A stretch of DNA of 64,000 nucleotides. It comes from Streptomyces decoyicus. Its GTDB lineage: Bacteria > Actinomycetota > Actinomycetes > Streptomycetales > Streptomycetaceae. Made by a program: the position numbers and the translations under genes. The stretch's first letter is position 1; every line of letters starts with the position of its first letter. Below the pieces are notes generated by a model, which did no database searches, was not told where the DNA came from, and worked only from the letters and a program-made list of their open reading frames with translations. Below, one piece after another: positions 33,901 through 43,535 of this stretch. Where the stretch lies: positions 8,060,001-8,124,000 of the forward strand of contig NZ_CP082301.1 in the NCBI RefSeq assembly GCF_019880305.1, in the 5' to 3' direction.

Positions 33901-35406
33901 TCAACGGGCCGGTGCGGGCTCGGGTTCGTCGGACTCGGTCATGTCGTCCAGGGCGTCGAGATCCACCGAGCCGCCCGGCATGACCTTGCGGGTGCGGCGG
34001 TAGCCGTACGCGGCGTAGATGATCAGGCCCACGACCAGCCAGCCGCTGAGCCGCACCCAGGTCTCCCACTGGAGGAACGACATCAGCCACACGGAGAAGG
34101 CCATGCCGAGGACGGGCACCACCGGCATCCCCGGGCAGCGGAAGGCCCGCTTGAGGTGGGGCTTGCGGTAGCGCAGCAGCAGCACGGAGGCGGAGACCAC
34201 CACGAACGCCAGAAGCACTCCGATGTTGGTGAGTTCGGCGACCGCGTTGATGGGCAGCAGACCGGCCAGCACGGCCGAGACGATGCCGATCAGCCAGGTG
34301 GCGCGGTGCGGAACCTTGCGCCGGGGGTGGATGGCACCGAACCACGCGGGCATCAGCCCGTCGCGGCTGAGCGCGTACCACAGGCGCGAGGCGCCCATCA
34401 TGAAGGAGAAGGTCACGGTGACGATGCCGATGACCGCGCCGACGGCGATCACGTTGGCCAGCCCGCTCATCCCCACGCTCTGGAACGCGCTGGCGATGCC
34501 ACTGTTCGGATTGAGCTTGCTGTAGTGCTGCATCCCGGTGAGCACGATGCAGACCAGCACGTACAGCACCATGGAGACCGCCAGCGACAGCATCATCGCC
34601 TTCGGCAGCTTGCGCCGCGCCTCCACCGACTCCTCGGCGGCCGTGCTCAACGCGTCATAGCCGAACACGGCGAAGAAGACCGTCGCCGCCCCGGTGAAGG
34701 CCCCGCCGAATCCGAACGGCGCGAAAGGATGCAGATTGCCGCTGTCGACCTTGGTGAAGCCGACCACGATCACCAGCAGCACGATGGCGATCTTGATGAC
34801 GGTCAGTACCGTCTCCACCCGGGCCGACGTGCGGGTGCCGCGGTTCAGCAGCCAGGCCACGCCGAGACAGATCGCCACCGCGAGCAGATCGACCCGGTGG
34901 CCGGCTCCGGTGCCGGGGGCGCCCAGCGCCCAGGCCGGCAGGTGGATGCCGACGGCCTGGAGCAGAAATCCCAGATAGCCCGACATCCCGATCGCCACGA
35001 CGGCGACGATGGCGGTGTACTCCAGCAGCAGGTCCCAGCCCACGATCCAGCCCACGATCTCCCCGAGAACCGCGGCGCAGTAGGTGTAGGACGAGCCGGC
35101 CTTCGGCACCATTCCCGCGAACTCGGCATAGGCGAAGGCCGCACAGAGCGAGGCGGCACCGGCCACGAGAAACGAGACGAGGACGGCGGGGCCGGCGACG
35201 TCCCGGGCGACGGCCGCGGCCAGGCTGAAAATGCCGGCCCCGATGATGGCGCCGATGCCGATCATCGTCAGCTGGGTGAGGCCGAGGGTGCGCACCATGC
35301 GCTCACCGGTGGGCTGTTCATGGGGAAGTGTGCGCCTGAAAATTCCCTGGGGGCCTCTTCCCAGCAACGCCGGGAGGGGAGATTTCGGGGTGTGATGGGG
35401 GGACAT
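33901..35406 (-). CDS. APC-family amino acid permease, cationic amino acid transporter type
   Basis: 501-residue inner-membrane transporter with about 12 helices. The first helix has the APC substrate loop IGIGAIIGAGIFSL; GMVPKAGSSYTY and FFAVFGYDALSTAAEE (TM6 region) are typical of the CAT/YfnA group. A hydrophilic 35-residue N-terminus and an acidic C-terminal tail flank the core. AGGGAGC 6 nt upstream supports the ATG at 35406. Its placement between two LysR genes in the putative lysine-catabolic block makes import of lysine, pipecolate or aminoadipate likely, though this is inference. Confidence 0.92.
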   Translation of the reverse strand: MSPHHTPKSPLPALLGRGPQGIFRRTLPHEQPTGERMVRTLGLTQLTMIGIGAIIGAGIFSLAAAVARDVAGPAVLVSFLVAGAASLCAAFAYAEFAGMVPKAGSSYTYCAAVLGEIVGWIVGWDLLLEYTAIVAVVAIGMSGYLGFLLQAVGIHLPAWALGAPGTGAGHRVDLLAVAICLGVAWLLNRGTRTSARVETVLTVIKIAIVLLVIVVGFTKVDSGNLHPFAPFGFGGAFTGAATVFFAVFGYDALSTAAEESVEARRKLPKAMMLSLAVSMVLYVLVCIVLTGMQHYSKLNPNSGIASAFQSVGMSGLANVIAVGAVIGIVTVTFSFMMGASRLWYALSRDGLMPAWFGAIHPRRKVPHRATWLIGIVSAVLAGLLPINAVAELTNIGVLLAFVVVSASVLLLRYRKPHLKRAFRCPGMPVVPVLGMAFSVWLMSFLQWETWVRLSGWLVVGLIIYAAYGYRRTRKVMPGGSVDLDALDDMTESDEPEPAPAR

Positions 35407-35619
35407 CGCTCGCTCCCTGTCAGGCAACGGCGGCACGACGGGCCACCGTCGTGGCGTGGGTCACCACTGGCCTGAAACCATCACTCACGATCCTCCCCGG
35501 CAAAAGGGATCCCAGCGCGACAACTTGCGTGGCTGAGGGCAAGCAGTACTGGTGCCGGAGCGCCGCAGGGCGAGAAGGCCGGGCTCTCGTGTAAAGGGCA
35601 CCTTGTTCGGCGAATCGGG

Positions 35620-36576
35620 TCAACTCCTCCGCGAGGCGGGCTTGTCGGCCCCGCGCCGCGGCCGGGCGGAGGTGTCGTGCCGGGCCCCGCACACCGCCCG
35701 CAGGACCTCGACCAGCGCCGCCACGGTGGGCCGGTGTTCGACGGAGGAACGGCACATCACCACGATGTGCCGCTCGACCTTCTCCCGCAGCCGTACGACA
35801 TCGAGGCGGGACGCGCGCAGGCCGAGCATCAGGTCCGTCACCGTGCTCAACCCGATACCCGCCTCGACGAGCGCCAGCGTGGCCGCGGTATCGGTCACTT
35901 CGTGCTGGACACGGGGTTCGATGCCCGCTCGTCGGCAGGCGGTGCGCACCGCGCGGCCGTAGTAGCTGTCGGCGGACGGCAGGATCCACCCCAGATCCTG
36001 TGTCTCCGCCAGGCCCACCGCCTCGCGTCCGTCCATGGATCCGGCGGGCACCGCCAGCGCGAACCGCTCGCGGTACAGCTGCCGCACCTGGAGAGCGGGC
36101 TCGCGCGGAATGGGCACGTCCGGGTAGTCCAGGCCGAGCGCCAGGTCCACCGCTCCGGACGCGACCGCGTCGTGCACCTCGTCCACATCCATATCGCGGC
36201 TGTGCACCGTCAGCCCGGGATGGACCCGCCGTACCTCCTGTAGCGCCGGCGGCAGGAGCTCGGCGGCTGCCGTGGCGAACAGCCCTACCTGGAGCACCCC
36301 GGCAATCTCCTGGCGGGTGCGCTCCAGAGCCTCGACGGCCTCCGCCTCCGTCGACAGGATCCGCTCGGCGTGACACGCCAGCGTCCGGCCGGCGTCGGTG
36401 AGCTCCACCCGCCGCCCGACCCGCCGCAGCAGCTCCATGCCCGCGGCCTTCTCCAGCGCGGCGATCTGCTGGGAGACCCCGCCGGGCGTGTATCCAAGGG
36501 CCTGTGCCGCCGCAGTGATCGTTCCGCGCCGGGTCAGCTCCACCAGGGACCGCAGCTGGGCACTCGTCCAGTCCAT
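35620..36576 (-). CDS. LysR-type transcriptional regulator
   Basis: 318 residues from the ATG at 36576 (MDWTSAQLRSLVELTRRGTI). The HTH AAAQALGYTPGGVSQQIAALEKAAG leads into a LysR substrate-binding domain (from about residue 88). A basic, Ser/Arg-rich tail ends the protein. It is divergent from the oxidase-HglS-ALDH operon with 176 bp between starts, so it most likely controls that operon. The AT-richer segment 36577-36610 is the expected promoter/operator. Confidence 0.92.
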   Translation of the reverse strand: MDWTSAQLRSLVELTRRGTITAAAQALGYTPGGVSQQIAALEKAAGMELLRRVGRRVELTDAGRTLACHAERILSTEAEAVEALERTRQEIAGVLQVGLFATAAAELLPPALQEVRRVHPGLTVHSRDMDVDEVHDAVASGAVDLALGLDYPDVPIPREPALQVRQLYRERFALAVPAGSMDGREAVGLAETQDLGWILPSADSYYGRAVRTACRRAGIEPRVQHEVTDTAATLALVEAGIGLSTVTDLMLGLRASRLDVVRLREKVERHIVVMCRSSVEHRPTVAALVEVLRAVCGARHDTSARPRRGADKPASRRS

Positions 36577-36752
36577 ATAGAGATCGTAATAGATCAGACG
36601 CACTAACTGTTCGTAGACGTCAACGGTTGCCGTGCTGCACGATGACGGGCAGCTAGCTGATCAGCTCTTCTTGCCATGCACCGACAGCCCCAGCCCATGC
36701 GCCGGACGGATGCCCCCGGCGCCGGCTTCGGCCTCTGGAAGGGATCGGCCTC

Positions 36753-37928
36753 TTGTCCATGTCCTCCATGTCCCGCACCGTGCCGCCGACCGCCGACGTC
36801 GTGATCGTCGGCGGCGGTGTGATGGGCACCAGCATCGCGTACCACCTGGCCGAGGCCGGGGTGCACCACATCGTCGTCATCGAGCGCGGCGAGCTGGGCA
36901 GCGGCAGCTCCGGCAAGCCGATCGGCGGAGTACGGGCGCAGTTCTCCGACCCGCTCAACATCGAACTCGGCAGCAGGAGTCTGCGCGCCTGGCAGGACTT
37001 CGGGCAGCGCCCCGGCGCCGACATCCGGCTGGACAGCGTCGGCTATCTCTTCGCGCTCACCAGCGATCAGCAGACCGCGGATTTCGAGACCGCCGTCCGG
37101 ATCCAGAACAGCCTCGGCGTCCCCAGCCGCATGATCGGCCCCCGCGAGGCACACCAGCTGTGTCCCTACCTCAGCACCGACGGGCTGGTGGCCGCCGCCT
37201 ACTCCCCGACCGACGGCCACGCCCGGCCCGGACTCGCGGTTCAGGGCTATGCGCGCGCCGCAGCACGGGCCGGTGTCGCCTTCGCCACGCACACCACCGT
37301 CACGGGCCTCGACACCACCGGCGACCGGGTCACTGCCGTCCACACCGATCACGGCCGGATCTCCTGTTCCACGGTCATCTGCGCCGCGGGCGCCTGGTCC
37401 GAGCGGCTCGGCGCGATGGCGGGCGTCCACCTCCCGGTGCGCCCGGTGCGCCGCCAGCTCGCCTTCACCGCGCCGCTCGCGCCGCCCGCCCCGCGTATCC
37501 CGTTCACCATCGACTTCGCCTCGACGGCCTACTTCCACAACAGCGACGACGGACTGCTGTTCGGCCTCGCCGACCCCGCCCAGGCCGACGGCTTCGACAC
37601 CACCTGGACACCGGACTGGCTCCAGCTGTTCCGCACCGCCGTACAGCGCCGGGCCCCCGCTCTCGCCGACATGGAGACCACCAGCGGCTGGGCCGGACTG
37701 TACGAGGTCACCCCGGACCACAACGCACTGATCGGACGCGCCGGCGCGCCGCACAACTTCCTGTACGCCACCGGGTTTTCCGGCCATGGATTCCTCCAGG
37801 CCCCCGCCGTCGGCGAGATCATGCGCGATATCCACCTGGAGCGCACCCCGTTCATCGATGTCACCCCGTTCTGCGCCGACCGCTTCACGACCGGTGTGCA
37901 GACCCGCCCCGAAATCCACGTGGTGTGA
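36753..37928 (+). CDS. FAD-dependent oxidoreductase, DAO family (candidate pipecolate/amino acid oxidase)
   Basis: 391 residues. A Rossmann FAD site lies at the N-terminus (VVIVGGGVMGTSIAYHLAEAG), then GSSGKPIGGVRAQFSDP, close to sarcosine-oxidase-beta/glycine-oxidase-like DAO proteins, and a C-terminal FAD strand YATGFSGHGFLQAPAVGEI. The TTG at 36753 is preferred because GGAAGGGA lies 8 nt upstream; ATGs at 36759 and 36768 are alternatives. First gene of an operon with HglS (26-bp gap) and ALDH7. In P. putida an equivalent oxidase (AmaA) oxidises pipecolate to piperideine-6-carboxylate. That role here is inferred from neighbours. Confidence 0.9.
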   Translation: MSMSSMSRTVPPTADVVIVGGGVMGTSIAYHLAEAGVHHIVVIERGELGSGSSGKPIGGVRAQFSDPLNIELGSRSLRAWQDFGQRPGADIRLDSVGYLFALTSDQQTADFETAVRIQNSLGVPSRMIGPREAHQLCPYLSTDGLVAAAYSPTDGHARPGLAVQGYARAAARAGVAFATHTTVTGLDTTGDRVTAVHTDHGRISCSTVICAAGAWSERLGAMAGVHLPVRPVRRQLAFTAPLAPPAPRIPFTIDFASTAYFHNSDDGLLFGLADPAQADGFDTTWTPDWLQLFRTAVQRRAPALADMETTSGWAGLYEVTPDHNALIGRAGAPHNFLYATGFSGHGFLQAPAVGEIMRDIHLERTPFIDVTPFCADRFTTGVQTRPEIHVV

Positions 37929-37954
37929 ACCCCCCGAAGGAAGGACGACCCGCG

Positions 37955-39346
37955 ATGATCAGCCAGTGGCAACTGCGCGCCGCATTCGCCCAGCGGCTCT
38001 CGGACATGTACGGGCGGGAGGTGCCCGCCTACACCACGCTCGTGGAGGTCTCACGGGAGGTCAACGAGGACGTGCTACGGGCGCAGGGGGCCGATGCCGA
38101 GCGCCTGGGGTCCATCAGCCGGGTGACCGCGGAACGGCACGGAGCCATCCGCGTCGGCACTCCCGAGGAACTCCGGCAGGTCGCCCGCATCTTCGGCGCC
38201 CTGGGCATGCACCCGGTCGGCTTCTACGATCTGCGCGAAGCCGCCGCCAGCGCGGTACCCGTCGTGTCGACCGCGTTCCGCCCCGTCGACGGCGAGGAAC
38301 TGGCACGCAACCCGTTCCGCGTCTTCACCTCCATGCTCACCCCCGCCGACCCCCGGTTCTTCGACCCCGACCTGCGCGCCCGTCTGGAGAACTTCCTGGC
38401 CGGCCGTCAGCTCTTCCCCCCGGAACTGCTGGCCCTCGCCGACCGCGCGGAAGCCGCCGGGGAACTGCCCGACGCGGACGCCGAACGGTTCCTCCAACTC
38501 GCCGTGCGGGCCTTCGAACTGTCCCCGGAGCCGGTCGACCAGGCGTGGTACGCCACCCTGGAACGGGTCTCCGCCGTCGCCGCGGACATCGGGGGCGTGC
38601 GCAGCACCCATATCAACCACCTCACGCCCCGCGTCCTGGACATCGACGAGCTCTACCGGCGCATGACCGAGCGCGGCATCGAGATGATCGACACCATTCA
38701 GGGGCCGCCCCGCTGGAAGGGCCCCGACGTCCTGCTGCGGCAGACCTCCTTCCGTGCGCTCGCCGAGCCCCGCGCCCTGCGCACCCCGGACGGCGACGTG
38801 ATCAGCGGAGCCCTGCGGGTGCGCTTCGGAGAGGTCGAGGCGCGCGGTATCGCCCTCAGCCGCGAGGGCCGGGCACGCTACGACCGGTTGCTCGCCCGCG
38901 TCGACGACCAGGCCGCCCGCCTGCCGCACGCCGGCCGGGCCGGACTCGCCCGCGCCTTGTGGGCGGAAGAACTTCCCGACAGCGAGCAGGCCCTCGCCGT
39001 ACAAGGCCTGGCGCACTTCACCTATCACGTCGCGCCCGACCGCCCGCAGGACGGGAGCCGGCCGCCCACCGGGCTGCATGACCTGCTGGAGCAGGGCTGG
39101 GTCCGGGCCGAACCCCTCGTCTACGAGGACTTCCTGCCCCGCTCCGCGGCCGGCATCTTCCAGTCCAACCTCAGCGACGAAGGCTCCAGGAACCAGGACC
39201 AGCAGGGCGCCGCATACGACAGCGCATGGCTCTCCGACGCCCTCGGCCGCGATGTCCTGGACCCCTTCGGCCTCTACGAGGAGCAGCAGAACCGCTCCCT
39301 CGCGCAGGTCGCCCGGGAACTCGGACTCGATGCTGCACCCGCCTGA
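37955..39346 (+). CDS. hglS: DUF1338 / HglS-type 2-oxoadipate dioxygenase/decarboxylase
   Basis: 463 residues. DUF1338 proteins such as P. putida HglS turn 2-oxoadipate plus O2 into D-2-hydroxyglutarate and CO2 at a single metal. Conserved features: H62 and R66 in TAERHGAIRVGT (the spacing matches the metal His and substrate Arg of HglS), His in RSTHINHLTPRVLDIDELY (219-222), DTIQGPPRW, FRALAE, and Glu in VRFGEVEARGIAL (near 295). The C-terminus has YEDFLPRSAAGIFQSNL. GAAGGAAGG about 9 nt before the ATG at 37955. Central gene of the three-gene operon. Confidence 0.93.
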   Translation: MISQWQLRAAFAQRLSDMYGREVPAYTTLVEVSREVNEDVLRAQGADAERLGSISRVTAERHGAIRVGTPEELRQVARIFGALGMHPVGFYDLREAAASAVPVVSTAFRPVDGEELARNPFRVFTSMLTPADPRFFDPDLRARLENFLAGRQLFPPELLALADRAEAAGELPDADAERFLQLAVRAFELSPEPVDQAWYATLERVSAVAADIGGVRSTHINHLTPRVLDIDELYRRMTERGIEMIDTIQGPPRWKGPDVLLRQTSFRALAEPRALRTPDGDVISGALRVRFGEVEARGIALSREGRARYDRLLARVDDQAARLPHAGRAGLARALWAEELPDSEQALAVQGLAHFTYHVAPDRPQDGSRPPTGLHDLLEQGWVRAEPLVYEDFLPRSAAGIFQSNLSDEGSRNQDQQGAAYDSAWLSDALGRDVLDPFGLYEEQQNRSLAQVARELGLDAAPA

Positions 39347-39392
39347 CCCACCCGACCGCCACCCGCACCCCTCAACACCCCAAGGGAGCACC

Positions 39393-40922
39393 ATGACCAG
39401 CACCCTCCTCCCCACCACCGAGGACCTGCGCACCCGTGCCCGCATCAGCCTGGCCGCCATCGGCGTCACCGTCCGGGAAGGGGGCGACTTCTCCGCCCGC
39501 AGCCCCATCACGGGCGAAGACCTCTTCGGTCTGCGTGCGGCCACCGCCGACGACACCGAGGAGGCCATCGCCGCCACCCGTGAAGCGTTCCTCACCTGGC
39601 GCACCACGCCGGCGCCCCGCCGCGGCGAACTCGTGCGCCGCCTGGGCGAGTTGCTGCGTGACCACAAGAACGAGCTGGCCGACCTCATCACCATCGAAGC
39701 GGGCAAGATCCGCTCCGAGGCGCTCGGCGAGGTCCAGGAAATGATCGACATCTGCGACTTCGCGGTCGGCCTCTCCCGCCAGCTCTACGGCCGTACGATC
39801 GCCTCCGAGCGCCCCGGCCACCGCCTCGCCGAGACCTGGCACCCCCTGGGCGTGGTCGGTGTCATCTCCGCATTCAACTTCCCCGCCGCGGTGTGGTCAT
39901 GGAACACCGCCGTCGCCCTGGCCTGCGGCGACACCGTGATCTGGAAGCCCTCCGAGCTCACCTCGCTGATCTCGCTCGCCTGCGACCGGCTGCTGGCCCG
40001 GGCCGCCGAAGAGGTCGGCGCCCCCCGCGATGTGCACCGCCTGCTGCTGGGCGACCGCACCATCGGCGAGAAGCTCGTCGACGATCCCCGTATCGCGCTG
40101 ATCAGCGCCACCGGCTCCACCCGCATGGGACGCGAGGTCGGCCCCCGCGTGGCCGCGCGCTTCGGACGGAGCCTGCTCGAACTCGGGGGCAACAACGCCG
40201 CCGTCGTCGCGCCCTCCGCCGACCTCGACCTCGCCGTCCAGGGCATCGTCTTCGCCGCGGCCGGCACCGCGGGGCAGCGCTGCACCACCCTGCGCCGGCT
40301 CATTGTCCACCGGGACATCGCCGACACCCTGATCGCACGGCTGACCGCGGCCTACCAGAAGCTCCCCATCGGCGACCCCTTCGACGAGACCACCCTCGTC
40401 GGGCCCCTCGTCTCGGCCGCCGCCCTGGACACCATGCAGGACGCCCTCACCCGGGCACAGTCCGAGGGCGGCAAGATCCTCGCAGGCGGCAACCGGCGCC
40501 TCGCCGAAGCCGCACCCCGGGCCGCTTACGTCGAGCCGGTCATCGTCCGCGTCGACGAACAGACCGACGTCGTCCGCGAAGAGACCTTCGCGCCCATCCT
40601 GTACGTGCAGACCTACGACACCCTGGAACAGGCCATCGCCCTGCACAACGACGTCCCGCAGGGCCTCTCGTCCAGCATCTTCACCCGCGACCAGCAGGAA
40701 GCCGAGTTCTTCCTGTCCGCGGAGGGGTCGGACTGCGGCATCGCCAACGTCAACATCGGCACCTCCGGCGCCGAGATCGGCGGTGCCTTCGGCGGCGAGA
40801 AGGAGACCGGGGGTGGCCGCGAGTCCGGCTCCGACGCCTGGCGCGCCTACATGCGCTCCGCCACCAACACCATCAACTACTCCAGCAGGCTCGCCCTCGC
40901 CCAGAACGTCAGCTTCCTGTAG
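39393..40922 (+). CDS. amaB: ALDH7-type aldehyde dehydrogenase (aminoadipate semialdehyde dehydrogenase)
   Basis: 509 residues. It oxidises an aldehyde to acid with NAD(P)+. Catalytic C297 in GTAGQRCTTLRRL, E263 in LLELGGNNAA, N162 in SAFNFPAAVWSWN and K185 in VIWKPSE. The SAFNFPxAVW and GGAFGGEKETGGGRESGSDAW signatures are those of ALDH7/antiquitin, whose substrate is 2-aminoadipate 6-semialdehyde (piperideine-6-carboxylate). AAGGGAGC just before the ATG at 39393. Last gene of the operon, followed by a terminator. The product would be 2-aminoadipate. Confidence 0.93.
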   Translation: MTSTLLPTTEDLRTRARISLAAIGVTVREGGDFSARSPITGEDLFGLRAATADDTEEAIAATREAFLTWRTTPAPRRGELVRRLGELLRDHKNELADLITIEAGKIRSEALGEVQEMIDICDFAVGLSRQLYGRTIASERPGHRLAETWHPLGVVGVISAFNFPAAVWSWNTAVALACGDTVIWKPSELTSLISLACDRLLARAAEEVGAPRDVHRLLLGDRTIGEKLVDDPRIALISATGSTRMGREVGPRVAARFGRSLLELGGNNAAVVAPSADLDLAVQGIVFAAAGTAGQRCTTLRRLIVHRDIADTLIARLTAAYQKLPIGDPFDETTLVGPLVSAAALDTMQDALTRAQSEGGKILAGGNRRLAEAAPRAAYVEPVIVRVDEQTDVVREETFAPILYVQTYDTLEQAIALHNDVPQGLSSSIFTRDQQEAEFFLSAEGSDCGIANVNIGTSGAEIGGAFGGEKETGGGRESGSDAWRAYMRSATNTINYSSRLALAQNVSFL

Positions 40923-40962
40923 CCGCGGGCGCGCACCAACGCCCCGTCGGCCCCGTCGACCG

Positions 40963-40991
40963 CCCCCGGCCTGCCTTGCGCAGGGCGGGGG
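40963..40991 (+). terminator. Terminator after the oxidase-HglS-ALDH operon
   Basis: CCCCCGGCCTGC and GCAGGGCGGGGG pair over 12 positions with one mismatch around a 5-nt loop, 40 bp after the ALDH stop. The remaining sequence to the next gene (to 41277) holds no other feature I can support apart from the peptidase promoter. Confidence 0.7.
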
Positions 40992-41277
40992 TTCGTCATG
41001 GCCGGGGGCGTCCGAAGCCGCCCCGGGGCCGCGGCACGTGCCCGGATATCGGGCGCCACCTACCGTTTTTCGACAAATACCGCGTTGCGCTGGGACATCC
41101 GTTGACGCGATGGGTGCCGCGGTGTGATGGTACGGCGGCCTGAGTCATGGACATGCCGTTCTCCCGCCGCGCAGAGACTGCCCCACGCTGCCGAAGCCGG
41201 CCGGACGAAGACGCTGCCGTGGCCCGGTGCTCCACCAGAACCTCCGTCGGTAGCACTCCCTACCCCCTCAAGGAGCC

Positions 41278-43050
41278 ATGGTGTTTCGAAGACTCGCGGT
41301 GGCCGGCGTATCCGTCGCCGTCACCATGGGAGCGGCCCTGCTGGCCGTAGCCCCCACGGCAGCGGCCACAGCGGAGACCAGCCCGCCACCCCACCCGCCC
41401 GCCTCCGCGATATCGGCCGCCGACCGGGCCGCCGATGCCCCGGACATCGACGTGACCAAGGTCCAGGCGCACCTCACCGAGCTGAACAACATCGCCACCC
41501 GCAACGGCGGCACCCGCAAATCCAGCGGACAGGGATACCGGGACTCCGTCGCCTACGCCAAGAGCAAGCTACAGGCGGCCGGTTACACCGTCACCGAGCA
41601 GCCCTGCACCTCCGGCTGCGCCTCCGGAGCCGGGCCCAACCTGATCGCCGAATGGCCGCAGGGCGACGCCACCAAGGTGTACATGTTCGGCGCCCACCTC
41701 GACAGCGTCGGGGCGGGACCGGGCATCAACGACAACGGCTCCGGCTCGGCCGCGCTGCTGGAGACGGCACTGACCCTCGCCGAACAGCACCCGACCATGG
41801 CGGCCCGCGTCCGGTTCGGCTGGTGGACGGACGAGGAGCAGGGCCTCAACGGCTCCGACTTCTACGTCCGTTCCCTCTCCTCCGCCGAGCGGTCGAAGAT
41901 CAAGGCGTACTACAACTTCGACATGATCGCCTCCACCAACGGCGGCTACTTCATCAACCACCTCACCTCCTCCGCCGCCCAGCCGATGAAGGCGTACTGG
42001 GACTCCCAAGGTCTCCAGCCCGAGGAGAACACCGAGGGCGCCGGCCGCTCCGACGACTACTCCTTCGAGCAGGCGGGCATCCCCACCTCCGGATACGCGA
42101 TGGGCGCCAGTGCCCGGAAGACCTCGGCGCAGGCGGCCAAGTGGGGCGGCACCGCCAGCCGTGCCTACGACCCCTGCTACCACCAGTCCTGTGACACCAC
42201 CGGCAACATCAACGCCACGGGACTCAACCGCAGCGTCGACGGCATCGCCTACACCCTGTGGAAGCTCGCCGTCGGCGGCACCGCCCCGGCGAACGACTTC
42301 TCCCTGGCCGTCGGCCCCGCCTCCGGCAGCGTCGACCCCGGCGCCTCGGCCACCAGCACCATTTCCACGGCAACCACCAGCGGGTCCGCCCAGACGGTGG
42401 CGCTGTCGGCCTCGGGCGCACCGGCCGGTGTGACCGTCTCCTTCAGCCCCGCCTCGGTGACCTCGGGCAGCAGCTCCACCATGACGGTCGCCACGACGTC
42501 GAGCGCGGCGGCCGGCACCTACACCCTCACCGTCACCGGCACCGGGGCCGTCACCCACACCACGCCCTACACCCTGACGGTCAAGGGAGCCGGAGGCTGC
42601 ACCGCCCAACAGCTGATGACGAACGGCGGATTCGAGAACGGCACCACACCCTGGACGGGCGACACCGGGGCGATCGGCGCGCACGCCGGCCAGTCCGCCC
42701 ACGGCGGCAGCAGGTTCGCCTGGCTCGGCGGCTACGGCCGCTCCGCCACCGAATCCCTCGGCCAGTCGGTGACCGTGCCTGCCGGATGCAGCAAGGCCAC
42801 CTTGACCTACTGGCTGCACATCGACACCGACGAGACCGACCGCGTCGCCTACGACACCTTCAAGGTCAAGGTGGGCAGCACCACCCTGACGACCCTCTCC
42901 AACATCGACGCATCGAGCGGCTACACCCAGCGCACCCTGGATCTGACCCCCTACATCGGACAGCGGATCACCGTGACCTTCGCCGCCGCCGAGGACAGCA
43001 GCCTCCAGACCAGCTTCGTCATCGACGACGCGGCCCTCCAGACCGGCTGA
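41278..43050 (+). CDS. Secreted M28-family metallopeptidase with Ig-like and C-terminal binding domains
   Basis: 590 residues. A signal peptide (about 1-32) precedes an M28 aminopeptidase domain (about 58-325) with metal ligands H140 and D152 (GAHLDSV; INDNGSG), catalytic E186/E187 (WWTDEEQG), D215 (YNFDMI) and a His in DPCYHQSCD. An Ig-like beta-sandwich (about 340-435) and a C-terminal jelly-roll-type module beginning LMTNGGFENGTTPW follow. It resembles S. griseus aminopeptidase-type enzymes with added substrate-targeting domains. AAGGAG is 2-8 nt before the ATG at 41278. Confidence 0.93.
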   Translation: MVFRRLAVAGVSVAVTMGAALLAVAPTAAATAETSPPPHPPASAISAADRAADAPDIDVTKVQAHLTELNNIATRNGGTRKSSGQGYRDSVAYAKSKLQAAGYTVTEQPCTSGCASGAGPNLIAEWPQGDATKVYMFGAHLDSVGAGPGINDNGSGSAALLETALTLAEQHPTMAARVRFGWWTDEEQGLNGSDFYVRSLSSAERSKIKAYYNFDMIASTNGGYFINHLTSSAAQPMKAYWDSQGLQPEENTEGAGRSDDYSFEQAGIPTSGYAMGASARKTSAQAAKWGGTASRAYDPCYHQSCDTTGNINATGLNRSVDGIAYTLWKLAVGGTAPANDFSLAVGPASGSVDPGASATSTISTATTSGSAQTVALSASGAPAGVTVSFSPASVTSGSSSTMTVATTSSAAAGTYTLTVTGTGAVTHTTPYTLTVKGAGGCTAQQLMTNGGFENGTTPWTGDTGAIGAHAGQSAHGGSRFAWLGGYGRSATESLGQSVTVPAGCSKATLTYWLHIDTDETDRVAYDTFKVKVGSTTLTTLSNIDASSGYTQRTLDLTPYIGQRITVTFAAAEDSSLQTSFVIDDAALQTG

Positions 43051-43059
43051 CGTGACGGC

Positions 43060-43095
43060 CCGGAGGGGCAAGGAACACCCGGCTTGCCCCTCCGG
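43060..43095. terminator. Strong bidirectional hairpin terminator
   Basis: CCGGAGGGGCAAG and CTTGCCCCTCCGG form a perfect 13-bp stem with a 10-nt loop, 10 bp after the peptidase stop. It lies between this gene and the convergent hypothetical gene ending at 43177. Confidence 0.85.
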
Positions 43096-43176
43096 TGTCA
43101 CCTCAACCCTGATCAGTGAACAGGCCCGTACCGGGAGGCAGTTACATCTTCCGGCGGCCGGGGGGCCGGCGACACG

Positions 43177-43503
43177 TCAAGCGGTCGCCTCGTCCGTCGC
43201 GTAGCACGCGGCGGCGTAACGGCCCCGCTCGCCGGTGGGCGTCCAGCCGCCGGTGCCCCGGCCGGGGGCGGCGAGAGCGAAGCCGTTGTCGAGCAGCTTT
43301 TCGCCGAGGGCGGCGGCGGGGAAGTCGCTGCCGTCGGGTGTGTCCTCGACGGGCCACAGTGTGACGAGCAGGGCTTCGGTGTCGCCGGTGTCGGGTTCGC
43401 TGTCGAGGCTGGCGACTTCGAGGTGCCAGCGGCCCCTTCGTACAAAGGCCTCCGCGCGAAAGACGGCCGGCGCCGCCGGGGCGTTCTGGTGGGTCTCGGT
43501 CAT
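43177..43503 (-). CDS. Hypothetical protein
   Basis: 108-residue acidic protein (MTETHQNAPAAPAVFRAEAF...) with a strand-rich middle (RWHLEVASLDSEPDTGDTEA, LLVTLWPVEDTPD) and no signal or membrane segment. AGGAGCC about 8 nt upstream supports the ATG at 43503. It is followed upstream by an 18-bp repeat patch and the DUF1206 gene on the same strand, 126 bp away. I do not recognise a family. Confidence 0.6.
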   Translation of the reverse strand: MTETHQNAPAAPAVFRAEAFVRRGRWHLEVASLDSEPDTGDTEALLVTLWPVEDTPDGSDFPAAALGEKLLDNGFALAAPGRGTGGWTPTGERGRYAAACYATDEATA

Positions 43504-43535
43504 ACGACGGGGGCTCCTGTCAGGGGCGGGGAGTG

